From JBFKUL01 sp041635755 (GTDB taxonomy: Bacteria > Pseudomonadota > Gammaproteobacteria > Burkholderiales > SG8-39): a DNA stretch of 16,325 nt. The notes beneath the pieces are model-generated. The model was not told the origin of the DNA, ran no database searches, and was given only the letters and a program-made list of their open reading frames with translations. This document shows positions 9,201-15,867 of the stretch, in pieces; positions within the stretch are counted from its first letter, which is position 1, and each line of letters starts with the position of its first letter. The DNA lies in contig JBFKUL010000035.1 in the NCBI GenBank assembly GCA_041635755.1, positions 1-16,325 on the forward strand. The letters are read 5' to 3'. Position numbers and translations under genes: made by a program.

Positions 9201-9785
9201 GGACACGCGTGCCAGGTTCTCTCGCGTATCCGACAGCCGGTGCTCGGTTTCGCGGCGCCGCTCCTTATACTTGGAGACACCCGCGGCCTCCTCGAGGAAA
9301 ATGCGCAGCTCCTCCGGCTTCGCCTCGATGACCCGGGAGATCATTCCCTGCTCGACAATCGCGTAGGCGCGAGGGCCGAGGCCGGTGCCCAGGAACATGT
9401 CCGTGATGTCGCGCCTGCGGACATGGATGTTGTTGATGTGGTACGACGACTCGCCGTCCCGCTGCAGCACGCGCTTGACCGAGATCTCGCCGTACTGGGC
9501 CCATTGCCCACCGGCGCGACCCAGCGCGTTGTCGAAGATCAGCTCTACGCTGGCGCGCGCCAGCGGCTTGCGGTTGACTGAGCCGTTGAAAATCACGTCT
9601 TGCATCGAATCGCCGCGCAACGCCGAGGCGCGGGATTCGCCGAGCACCCAGCGTACCGCGTCGATGACGTTCGACTTGCCGCAACCATTCGGCCCGACGA
9701 TGCCGACAAGCTGGCCGGGGACGTGGATCGACGTCGGATCGACGAATGATTTGAAGCCGGAGAGCTTGATTTGCGTGAGGCGCAC
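6270..9785 (-). CDS. smc: Chromosome segregation protein SMC
   Basis: Core ATPase of bacterial condensin, which organises the nucleoid. Head parts: Walker A GPNGCGKSN (from residue 31), then GESRASALRGDSMQDVIFNGS, the block EEAAGVSKYKERRRETE, and at the C-terminus the signature LLSGGEKALTAIAL (from about 1069) and Walker B FCLLDEVDAPLDD. Between lie two long Glu/Ala/Gln/Arg-rich coiled coils and a hinge at about 500-660. Start: a GTG at 9785 gives an N-terminus in which GFKSF and Walker A sit at the same residue numbers as in B. subtilis SMC. An ATG at 9815 would add ten unlikely residues (NVFHHRHRD). About 1171 aa, normal. First gene of the minus-strand unit; zipA starts 36 bp after it. scpA/scpB are not in the window. 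Confidence 0.96.
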   Translation of the reverse strand: MRLTQIKLSGFKSFVDPTSIHVPGQLVGIVGPNGCGKSNVIDAVRWVLGESRASALRGDSMQDVIFNGSVNRKPLARASVELIFDNALGRAGGQWAQYGEISVKRVLQRDGESSYHINNIHVRRRDITDMFLGTGLGPRAYAIVEQGMISRVIEAKPEELRIFLEEAAGVSKYKERRRETEHRLSDTRENLARVSDIRGELGAQVEKLETQAQIATRYKEHQSELQLKQHLLWFLRRRDAGAERERHGSEIAKTTNEIEAETARLRETESRLEGSRAAHYRTGDALNAAQAALYGANAEVARLESELRHVEETRQRLEGQHTERQAQLGSWREQRAQLTQALHMWAARAAEAKQRVAQAQSHLAEESARLPQAEQAFRATQERHNEVRGHLMQAESRLQIEQANLSNLSHALQALEQRRARLETELQTINEPDADAIRALESRGGGIAQAVLAAQSALESIQAECSALEDQLAIAVDAHALAARETTAAEAQLATLRQIQAAAEDNAPLNDWQERHQLAARPRLWQKLRIDQGWETAVEAVLRERLHALELTEGAPLHELLDDQPPAKASVFAPGAALLAQRLPGYEPLGSRIHAADPALEGAVADWLAGAYAVEGVPDARARSALPHGSVLVNREGHQFTRHTVSFHAPDPLDAGLLARQAEIEALEQRCGELDARHKRAREEMESAERNLAERQAALEGAREEITARQRERHDLQIELLKLSQAHERYRERSAQISAETSEIARDADRDQERLAQREAAVRSIGEQIRVSREKLDAVKAEHAAAETALAGQRRTVQQAERDAQDAVFGERECASKIAEIDNSVRVIDQQIERAEAEIAKLTGELANDPIPAVRQALDASVEARMACEKTLGEARNAVEAAATVLRGLEEERLQIEACVTPLRDRIGELRLKEQAAQINHDQFAEQLLEANADEQRLAAESDGAPRPSALQGEITRLTQAINELGAVNLAALEELQSSQERKTYLDAQASDLEEAVKTLEDAIRRIDRETRELLRETFDSVNRHFGSLFPVLFGGGEAKLNMTGEEILDAGVQVMAQPPGKRNSTIHLLSGGEKALTAIALVFALFQLNPAPFCLLDEVDAPLDDTNTGRFCDLVRKMAAQTQFLFISHNKITMELASQLIGVTMPESGVSRVVAVDIDEAMRMREELAA

Positions 9786-9846
9786 GTCGCGATGTCGATG
9801 GTGAAAAACGTTCATCGCGGCGGGCGAGAAACGCCGCGGAAAAAAC

Positions 9847-9862
9847 GGCCGCTATGATAACA
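9847..9862 (-). promoter_or_regulatory. Candidate extended -10 promoter for smc
   Basis: On the minus strand the sequence TGTTATCAT (9862 to 9854) is an extended -10 element: TG, one base, then TATCAT, matching five of six consensus bases. Transcription would start near 9847 and give a short leader for either possible smc start. No good -35 is seen at the expected distance, which an extended -10 can tolerate. It overlaps by five bases the plus-strand TATGAT assigned to queF. Confidence 0.4.
9853..9858 (+). promoter_or_regulatory. Candidate -10 element for queF
   Basis: TATGAT on the plus strand matches five of six -10 bases and lies 45 bp before the queF start. A run of six A (9840-9845) sits just upstream, within the spacer. 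No recognisable -35 hexamer is found 16-18 bp upstream. It overlaps the opposing -10 of smc, so the two promoters may compete. Weak call. Confidence 0.33.
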
Positions 9863-9880
9863 TCCTGCCGCTTCATTCTC

Positions 9881-9895
9881 CGCGCCGCAGGCGCG
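9881..9895 (+). promoter_or_regulatory. Short GC hairpin in the queF leader
   Basis: CGCGCC, loop GCA, GGCGCG: a perfect six-pair stem ending eight bases before the queF ATG, where the ribosome site should be. There is no purine-rich ribosome site in this leader. The stem could limit initiation, or the leader may simply be GC-rich. It does not resemble the known preQ1 riboswitch (no A-rich tail or pseudoknot partner seen), and no T-run follows, so it is not an intrinsic terminator. Confidence 0.25.
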
Positions 9896-9902
9896 TTTCG
9901 CG

Positions 9903-10325
9903 ATGCCTCGTCGTTCCGGCAAGACGCTCCAGACGTTCCCCAATCCGTCGCCCGGGAGCGACTACCGCATCCACATGGAGTTGCCCGAATTCACCTGCCT
10001 TTGTCCGATGACCGGGCAGCCGGACTTCGCCACCCTGCTGCTCGACTACGTGCCGGGCCGTACCTGCATCGAGCTGAAATCGCTCAAGCTCTACATCTGG
10101 TCCTACCGCAGCGAAGGGGCGTTTCACGAAGCGGTGACCAACCGCATTCTCTCGGACCTTGTGCAGGCGGTTCGGCCGCGTTACATGCGCCTGGAGGCCC
10201 GCTTTAACGTGCGCGGCGGAATTTTCACGACGGTCGTTGCCGAGCACCGCATGCGCGGCTGGAAACCACCGCCGCCCGTGGTGCTCGGCGTGCTGCCTGC
10301 GGGCGCATCCGGGCGCCGGAACTGA
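9903..10325 (+). CDS. queF: NADPH-dependent 7-cyano-7-deazaguanine reductase
   Basis: Reduces preQ0 to preQ1 in queuosine tRNA-modification synthesis; a cytoplasmic enzyme of the tunnelling fold. This is the short, single-domain type (140 aa), unlike the long E. coli form. Seen: FPNP (12-15), the active-site stretch EFTCLCPMTGQPDFAT (29-44) with nucleophile Cys34 and Asp41, the family NADPH-site motif ELKSLKLY (57-64), and the HEA and RFNVRGG segments. The ATG at 9903 gives the family-like N-terminus. No clear ribosome site. It is transcribed divergently from smc and leads the plus-strand run of genes. Confidence 0.95.
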   Translation: MPRRSGKTLQTFPNPSPGSDYRIHMELPEFTCLCPMTGQPDFATLLLDYVPGRTCIELKSLKLYIWSYRSEGAFHEAVTNRILSDLVQAVRPRYMRLEARFNVRGGIFTTVVAEHRMRGWKPPPPVVLGVLPAGASGRRN

Positions 10326-10377
10326 CGCCGCGCATGGGCCAGGACCGGAGGATGTCCCCGCCCGCGGGTTAACGGAC

Positions 10378-11568
10378 ATGAACCCGCGCCTCGCGACCCT
10401 GCAGCCCTATCCGTTCGAGCGCCTGCGTCAGTTGCTCGCCGGCGTGACGCCGAACGCCTCGCTCCGGCCGATCAACCTTTCGATCGGCGAGCCGAAGCAT
10501 CCGACGCCCGAGCTGGTCCGCACCGCGCTTGCGGGCGCCATGGATGGCCTCGCAGCGTATCCGGCAACGGCAGGCACGCCTGTGCTGCGGGAAGCGATCG
10601 CCGGCTGGATCGCGCGACGCTATCGCCTGCCCGCGATCGACCCGGCGACCCAGGTTCTGCCCGTCAATGGGTCGCGCGAAGCGCTGTTCGCGTTTGCGCA
10701 GACGGTGATCGACGCCACGCGGCGCGCCAAGGTCGTTTGCCCCAATCCTTTCTATCAGATCTATGAAGGTGCGGCGTTGCTTGCCGGCGCGGCGCCCGTG
10801 TACCTCAACACCACCGAGCAAGGCGGCTACCGCGTGGATTTTGGTGCTTTGGGCGAGGCGGCATGGCGCGAGGTTCAGCTGGTTTACGCCTGCTCGCCCG
10901 GAAACCCGAGCGGCAGCGTCATGCGTCTCGAGGACTGGCAGCGGCTGTTCGACCTGTCGGACCGCTACGGCTTTGCCATCGCCGCCGACGAGTGCTATTC
11001 GGAGCTCTACTACGACGAGGCGCACCCGACGCTGGGCGCACTGCAGGCGGCGCATCAGCTTGGCCGCGACGGCTTTCCCGGCCTGGTAGTGTTCTCCAGC
11101 CTTTCAAAGCGCTCCAACGCACCGGGGATGCGTTCCGGCTTCGTCGCCGGTGACGCGACCTTGCTCAAGAGCTTTCTTCTGTACCGCACCTACCATGGCT
11201 CGGCGATGAGCCTTGCGGTGCAGGCAGCATCGGTTGCGGCTTGGAACGACGAAGCGCATGTCCGGCTGAATCGTCAGCTCTACGCGAAAAAATACCGTGA
11301 AGTATTACCGCTTATCCGGGCACCGCTTTCGACCTATATGCCGGATGGGGGATTTTACCTGTGGGTACGCACGCCGATTGACGACCGCGAGTTCGCTCGC
11401 AGGCTGCAGCAAGAATATAATGTGCTCGTGCTTCCGGGAACTTTTCTCGCGCGCGATGCGCACGGCGAGAATCCGGGTAAGAACCATGTGCGTATCGCGC
11501 TCGTTGCGGCGTTCGACGAGTGCGTCGAAGCGGCGTCCCGCATCGGGCGCTTTGCGGGCGCACTCTGA
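10378..11568 (+). CDS. dapC: Succinyldiaminopimelate transaminase
   Basis: PLP enzyme that aminates N-succinyl-2-amino-6-ketopimelate with glutamate in the succinylase branch of lysine and peptidoglycan diaminopimelate synthesis. Class I/II aminotransferase marks: NLSIGEPKHP near the N-terminus, CSPGNPSG (172-179, with Asn176), DECYSE (Asp204 to PLP nitrogen), SSLSKRSNAPGMRSGF with Schiff-base Lys244, and the carboxylate-binding Arg372 in HVRIAL. SLSKRSN is characteristic of the DapC group. 396 aa. The reading frame extends upstream over queF, but the ATG at 10378 gives the proper start and upstream residues look like a shadow. Only a weak ribosome site (ACGGA) is near. dapD follows after nine bases. 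Confidence 0.94.
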   Translation: MNPRLATLQPYPFERLRQLLAGVTPNASLRPINLSIGEPKHPTPELVRTALAGAMDGLAAYPATAGTPVLREAIAGWIARRYRLPAIDPATQVLPVNGSREALFAFAQTVIDATRRAKVVCPNPFYQIYEGAALLAGAAPVYLNTTEQGGYRVDFGALGEAAWREVQLVYACSPGNPSGSVMRLEDWQRLFDLSDRYGFAIAADECYSELYYDEAHPTLGALQAAHQLGRDGFPGLVVFSSLSKRSNAPGMRSGFVAGDATLLKSFLLYRTYHGSAMSLAVQAASVAAWNDEAHVRLNRQLYAKKYREVLPLIRAPLSTYMPDGGFYLWVRTPIDDREFARRLQQEYNVLVLPGTFLARDAHGENPGKNHVRIALVAAFDECVEAASRIGRFAGAL

Positions 11569-11577
11569 GAACGAACT

Positions 11578-12399
11578 ATGGACTCTGCAAGAAAGACGAT
11601 CGAAGACGCCTGGGAAAACCGCGCCGCGCTGAGTCCCTCGAGCGCACCGAAGGGGCTGCGTGAGGCTGTGGATCTGGCGGTCGCGGGACTCGACAGCGGC
11701 AAGCTGCGTGTGGCCGAGAAGGCAGATGGCCGGTGGATCACCCACCAGTGGATCAAGAAGGCGGTTTTGCTGTCGTTCCGTCTAGAAGATAACCGTCTGA
11801 TGGAAGGCGGCTCAACCAACTACTTCGACAAGGTGCCGGGGAAGTTCGAGTCCTACGACGCTGCCTCATTTGCTGCCGGCGGCTTTCGTGTAGTGCCGCC
11901 GGCCATGGCACGCCGTGGGGCGTTTGTCGCGCGCAACGTGGTGCTCATGCCCTCCTTCGTCAATATCGGCGCCTACGTCGACGAGGGCACGATGGTCGAC
12001 ACCTGGGCGACCGTCGGCTCCTGTGCGCAGATCGGAAAGAACGTGCACCTTTCGGGCGGGGTGGGCATCGGCGGCGTGCTGGAGCCGGTTCAGGCCAATC
12101 CCGTGATCATCGAGGACAACTGCTTCATCGGCGCACGTTCCGAAGTTGTCGAGGGCGTGATCGTTGAGGAGAACAGCGTCATTTCGATGGGCGTGTTTCT
12201 GGGCCAGAGCACCCGCATCTTGGACCGCGAGAGCGGCGAGATCCTCTACGGACGAGTGCCCGCGGGCTCGGTGGTGGTTTCGGGCAGCCTTCCGTCCAAG
12301 GATGGCCGCTACAGCTTGTATTGCGCCGTGATCGTCAAGCGCGTGGATGCGAAAACCCGCGCCAAGACCAGTCTGAATGAGCTGCTTCGAGGGGATTAA
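11578..12399 (+). CDS. dapD: 2,3,4,5-tetrahydropyridine-2,6-dicarboxylate N-succinyltransferase
   Basis: Transfers succinyl from succinyl-CoA to tetrahydrodipicolinate, the step just before DapC. 273 aa, nearly the same as E. coli DapD (274). An N-terminal helical domain (MDSARKTIEDAWENR) precedes a left-handed beta-helix of hexapeptide repeats from about 115 to 220. Asp141 (MVDTWATVGSCAQIG) and Glu189 (ARSEVVEG) occupy the positions reported for the two catalytic acids of the family. The C-terminal strand LYCAVIVKRVDAKTRAK is also typical. It begins nine bases after dapC and is separated from pilU by 33 bp, so it is probably in the same transcript. Confidence 0.97.
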   Translation: MDSARKTIEDAWENRAALSPSSAPKGLREAVDLAVAGLDSGKLRVAEKADGRWITHQWIKKAVLLSFRLEDNRLMEGGSTNYFDKVPGKFESYDAASFAAGGFRVVPPAMARRGAFVARNVVLMPSFVNIGAYVDEGTMVDTWATVGSCAQIGKNVHLSGGVGIGGVLEPVQANPVIIEDNCFIGARSEVVEGVIVEENSVISMGVFLGQSTRILDRESGEILYGRVPAGSVVVSGSLPSKDGRYSLYCAVIVKRVDAKTRAKTSLNELLRGD

Positions 12400-12422
12400 A
12401 CTAGTCGGCAAGTCGATGCACC

Positions 12423-12427
12423 GGAGG
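12423..12427 (+). promoter_or_regulatory. Strong ribosome binding site of pilU
   Basis: GGAGG lies five bases before the pilU ATG at 12433. It is the clearest Shine-Dalgarno site on the plus-strand side of the window; queF, dapC, dapD, dapE and prmB have weak or no visible sites. It fixes the pilU start and suggests that pilU is translated more strongly than its neighbours. Confidence 0.6.
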
Positions 12428-12432
12428 CACTG

Positions 12433-13641
12433 ATGGCGGCGATGAAGCGTTTGTTCCAGTTGATGTCCGACAAGAAGGCTTCGGACATCTTCCTGACGGT
12501 CAGCGCACCGATCAACATCAAGATCAACGGCGTCGCCATGCCGATCAATCAGACCTTGATGACCGCCGACGCAGTGAAGCAGCTGCTCTACGAGGTGCTG
12601 AACGAGCGTCAGATCCAGGTCTTCGAGCAGGAGCTCGACCTCAATACGGCGGTCAACATCGAGGGCGTAGGGACATTCCGCATCAGTGCTTTCCGCCAGA
12701 AGGGGGCGCCGGCGGTGGTGGTGCGCTACATCCCTGGCCTGATTCCGCACATCGACACGCTCGGGTTGCCGGAGGTGCTCAAGGAAGTCGTGATGCAGAA
12801 GCGCGGCCTGCTGCTGATGGTCGGCGCCACCGGCTCTGGCAAGTCGACCTCGCTTGCCTCGATGCTCGACTATCGCAACAGCCTGCAGTCGGGCCATATC
12901 CTCACGCTGGAGGACCCGATCGAATTCGTGTTCCAGAACAAGAAGTCGCTCGTCAACCAGCGCGAAGTCGGCACCGATACCAAGGCGTTCCAGATCGCGT
13001 TGAAGAACGCCCTGCGCCAGGCGCCGGATTGCATTCTGATCGGCGAGATTCGCGACAAGGAAACGATGGCGATGGCCCTGGCCTACGCGCAGTCGGGACA
13101 TCTTTGCCTGGCGACATTGCATGCCAACAACAGCTATCACGCGATGAACCGGATCATCAATTTCTATCCGCTCGAGAATCGGCCGAGCCTGCTGCTCGAC
13201 CTCGCCGCGACATTGCGTGCGGTGATTTCACAGCGCTTGGTGCGCACCAGGGCGGGTACGCGCACGCCTGCGGTCGAAGTGTTGCTCAACACGCGGCACA
13301 TCTCCGAGCTGATCGAGAAGGGGGAGATCGGCGACATCAGGGAGGCACTCGAAAAGAGCATGTCACCGGGGTCACAAACCTTCGAGCAGGCGTTGTTCAG
13401 TCTGTTCATGGAGCGACGCATCACGCAGGACGAGGCCCTGGCGAATGCAGACTCGGCGACCAACATGCTGTGGCTGATCAATCAGGCCACCGCCGGCGAG
13501 CTCACGACCGGGCAGCATGCGCCCTCCTCCGACGGAAGTGGCGACGGCGCCGGTGAGGCCAAGAACGACGGCGGCCGGCTGTCCAGGAACGGCGACCCCG
13601 ACGCGACGTTCGGTAGCATCAAGATCGACACCACGACCTGA
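12433..13641 (+). CDS. pilU: Type IV pilus retraction ATPase, PilU type
   Basis: Hexameric cytoplasmic ATPase that aids pilus retraction, usually with PilT. Seen: N-terminal PAS-like domain (KKASDIFLTV), Walker A GATGSGKST (131-139), Asp box TLEDPIEF (158-165), Walker B DCILIGEIRD (199-208) and His box HLCLATLHANN (223-233). The AIRNLIRE motif of PilT is absent; instead there is ISELIEKGEIGDIREALEKS then SPGSQTFEQALFSL, which marks PilU. 402 aa. The last ~50 residues after NMLWLINQA are a Gly/Ser/Asp-rich, apparently disordered tail. No pilT or other pilus gene is in the window; it stands between dapD and dapE. Confidence 0.93.
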   Translation: MAAMKRLFQLMSDKKASDIFLTVSAPINIKINGVAMPINQTLMTADAVKQLLYEVLNERQIQVFEQELDLNTAVNIEGVGTFRISAFRQKGAPAVVVRYIPGLIPHIDTLGLPEVLKEVVMQKRGLLLMVGATGSGKSTSLASMLDYRNSLQSGHILTLEDPIEFVFQNKKSLVNQREVGTDTKAFQIALKNALRQAPDCILIGEIRDKETMAMALAYAQSGHLCLATLHANNSYHAMNRIINFYPLENRPSLLLDLAATLRAVISQRLVRTRAGTRTPAVEVLLNTRHISELIEKGEIGDIREALEKSMSPGSQTFEQALFSLFMERRITQDEALANADSATNMLWLINQATAGELTTGQHAPSSDGSGDGAGEAKNDGGRLSRNGDPDATFGSIKIDTTT

Positions 13642-13688
13642 ACCTCGATCCGCGGCAGCCTGAGATCCGCGGAAATGCGTCCACTCGA
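13642..13688 (+). repeat. Short intergenic spacer with a 9-bp direct repeat
   Basis: GATCCGCGG occurs at 13647-13655 and again at 13664-13672, a spacing of 17 bp, and each copy holds the palindrome CCGCGG. The spacer lies between pilU and the TTG start of dapE. No promoter or good ribosome site is evident. An ATG at 13675 is out of frame with dapE. It may be chance in GC-rich DNA. Confidence 0.25.
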
Positions 13689-14816
13689 TTGCCGAGCGCT
13701 CTCCAACTAGTTCAGGATCTGATCGCGCGCCGCTCGGTGACGCCGGAGGACGGTGGCTGCCAGGCGCTGCTGGCGCAGCGTCTTGCCGCGGCGGGGTTCG
13801 AATGCGAGTCGATGCGCTTCGGCGAAGTCGAGAACCTGTGGGCGCGACGCGGCCAGGCCCGGCCGTTGCTCTGCTTTGCCGGCCACACTGACGTCGTGCC
13901 GCCCGGCCCGCTCGAGCAATGGCATTCCGATCCATTCGTTCCGACCATCCGCGATGGTGCGCTATACGGGCGAGGCGCGGCGGACATGAAGTCCTCGATC
14001 GCCTCGTTCGTCGTCGCCGCCGAAGCGTTCGTGCGTGAGCGCTCGAGCCATAGTGGCTCGATCGCGCTGCTTCTGACCTCCGACGAGGAAGGGCCCTCCG
14101 TCGACGGCACGGTGCGAGTGGTCGAGCGATTGAAGGAGCGCGGGGTAGCGATCGATTATTGCATCGTGGGCGAACCGTCGTCGGTCGATGCACTCGGCGA
14201 CATGATCAAAAACGGTCGGCGTGGCTCGCTTTCAGGTCGCCTGAGGGTACGGGGCGTGCAGGGACACGTCGCCTACCCTCACCTGGCGCGCAATCCGATT
14301 CATCTGCTTGCGCCGGCATTGGCCGAGCTTGCGGAAATCGAATGGGACAAGGGCAACGAGCACTTCCCGCCCACGACCTGGCAGGTTTCCAACGTCCGCG
14401 CCGGCACAGGGGCCAACAACGTTATCCCGGGCTCGATCGAGCTGGACTTCAACTTCCGCTTTTCAACCGCGAGCACCGACGATTCGCTGAAGGAGCGACT
14501 CGAGACCCTGTTGCGTAAGCACGGTCTCGAATACACGATCGCCTGGACACTCTCGGGCCATCCCTTTCTGACGCGGCGCGGCGAGCTGGTGGATGCGGTG
14601 TCGCGGGCGATTCGCACCCAGACCGGCCTCACGCCCAAGCTCTCGACGACCGGTGGCACCTCGGATGGACGCTTCATCGCCGAGATTTGCCCGCAAATCG
14701 TTGAGCTGGGACCGGTCAACGCCAGCATCCACAAGCTTGACGAGCACATCGAGCTGTCGGCGCTGGAGCGCTTGCCGGCGATCTACCTCGACACGCTTCG
14801 GGCGCTGCTTCCCTAG
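13689..14816 (+). CDS. dapE: Succinyl-diaminopimelate desuccinylase
   Basis: Di-zinc M20 peptidase-family enzyme that hydrolyses N-succinyl-LL-diaminopimelate, the step after DapC. All expected ligands are visible: His66 (FAGHTDVVP), bridging Asp99 (YGRGAADMKSS), catalytic Glu133 and ligand Glu134 (TSDEEGPS), Glu162 (GEPSS) and His348 (NASIHKLDE), each one residue lower than in H. influenzae DapE. STTGGTSDGRF (319-329) is also typical. 375 aa. The start is a TTG at 13689, because the family N-terminus (LVQDLIARRSVTPEDGGCQ) begins there and no in-frame ATG or GTG lies nearby upstream. No strong ribosome site. Ends seven bases before prmB. Confidence 0.95.
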   Translation: MPSALQLVQDLIARRSVTPEDGGCQALLAQRLAAAGFECESMRFGEVENLWARRGQARPLLCFAGHTDVVPPGPLEQWHSDPFVPTIRDGALYGRGAADMKSSIASFVVAAEAFVRERSSHSGSIALLLTSDEEGPSVDGTVRVVERLKERGVAIDYCIVGEPSSVDALGDMIKNGRRGSLSGRLRVRGVQGHVAYPHLARNPIHLLAPALAELAEIEWDKGNEHFPPTTWQVSNVRAGTGANNVIPGSIELDFNFRFSTASTDDSLKERLETLLRKHGLEYTIAWTLSGHPFLTRRGELVDAVSRAIRTQTGLTPKLSTTGGTSDGRFIAEICPQIVELGPVNASIHKLDEHIELSALERLPAIYLDTLRALLP

Positions 14817-14823
14817 TCGCTTC

Positions 14824-15867
14824 ATGATGCCGAATACACCCGCTACGGTGGGCGAGCTTTTCCACTATGCGGCGCGCCGCTTTCAGCGTGCCGGTTTGCA
14901 CTTCGGGCATGGCACGCACAACGCCCGCGACGAAGCCGCCTACCTGGTGTTGCACGCGCTTGGCCTGCCGCTCGATTCGCTCGCTCTGCACATCCGTCGT
15001 CCGGTCAGCGCTGCAGAAGGGCGGCGCCTGCGGGCGCTCGTCGAGCGGCGCGTGCGCGAACGGCTTCCGGCCGCATATCTGACGCGCGAGGCGTGGCTCG
15101 GACATTTCAGCTTCTATGTCGACCGGCGCACGATTGTGCCGCGCTCGTTTATCGCCGAGCTGATGCGCGAGGGGCTCGGATCCTGGCTGCCCGCGCGCAT
15201 GCGGCGCGTGCTCGATCTGTGCACGGGATCGGGCTGCCTGGCGGTGCTCGCGGCGCATGCGTATCGAAGTGCGCGCGTAGACGCCTCGGATGTTTCGGCG
15301 GCCGCGCTAGCGGTGGCGCGCCGCAATGTCGAGCGCTACGCCCTGCAGCAGCGCGTCCGGCTCGTGCGCTCGAACCTCTTTGCGGCCCTGTCCGGCCAAC
15401 GCTACGACCTGATTCTGTGCAACCCACCCTACGTCAAGGACGCGACGATGCGCAAGCTGCCTCGCGAATACCATCATGAACCGCACCGCGCGCTTGCGGG
15501 TGGCCGCGATGGCCTCGATTTCGTGCGCCGGATGTTGGCGGAAGCGGGCGCCCATCTCGAGCCGCAAGGGGTACTGGTGTGCGAGATCGGGCATAATCGC
15601 CGCGCGCTGGAGCGCGCCTATCCCCGCACGCCGTTCAACTGGCTCGAAACCAGCGCCGGACCCGATCACGTGTTTCTGCTCGAGCGCGGGCAACTGCCCC
15701 TTACCAGCAGCGCTTTCCCCGGCGCAGCGTCTGCCAGGTCCCCGGCAGAGAAGAAAGCAATGCCCGCTCGCGCGCGGCGAGCCAGCCCTGCGCGAAGACA
15801 GCGGCGGAAGCACCGGGACCCGTCTCGAACGGTGCGAGCAAACGACGCGCGACCGCGAAATCGTTGA
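14824..15867 (+). CDS. prmB: Ribosomal protein L3 N5-glutamine methyltransferase
   Basis: SAM-dependent enzyme that methylates a glutamine of ribosomal protein L3. SAM motif DLCTGSGCLAV (131-141) and catalytic NPPY (200-203) are present. The N-terminus (LHFGHGTHNARDEAAYLVL) is the PrmB form rather than PrmC/HemK. The normal family end, DHVFLLERGQL, is reached at residue 291. The frame then runs a further 56 residues, rich in Arg, Ala and Pro (about 14 Arg), to a TGA at 15865. This tail is antisense to the 3' part of the CHAD gene and is probably a lost stop rather than a domain. Start at ATG 14824, with a second ATG at 14827; seven bases after dapE. Confidence 0.93.
   Translation: MMPNTPATVGELFHYAARRFQRAGLHFGHGTHNARDEAAYLVLHALGLPLDSLALHIRRPVSAAEGRRLRALVERRVRERLPAAYLTREAWLGHFSFYVDRRTIVPRSFIAELMREGLGSWLPARMRRVLDLCTGSGCLAVLAAHAYRSARVDASDVSAAALAVARRNVERYALQQRVRLVRSNLFAALSGQRYDLILCNPPYVKDATMRKLPREYHHEPHRALAGGRDGLDFVRRMLAEAGAHLEPQGVLVCEIGHNRRALERAYPRTPFNWLETSAGPDHVFLLERGQLPLTSSAFPGAASARSPAEKKAMPARARRASPARRQRRKHRDPSRTVRANDARPRNR

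Noticed and set aside
10159..10377. Upstream extension of the dapC frame over queF
   Set aside because: The 73 residues are a shadow of queF; the family N-terminus begins at the ATG at 10378.
11286..11292. A-run in dapC as a possible programmed frameshift site
   Set aside because: Codon phase (GCG AAA AAA TAC) does not fit the usual slippery heptamer, and the protein stays in frame with normal family sequence on both sides.
11866..13140. Minus-strand open frame of 424 codons opposite dapD and pilU
   Set aside because: It runs across two unrelated real genes in antisense, with low-complexity His/Arg/Asp-rich translation and no start context.
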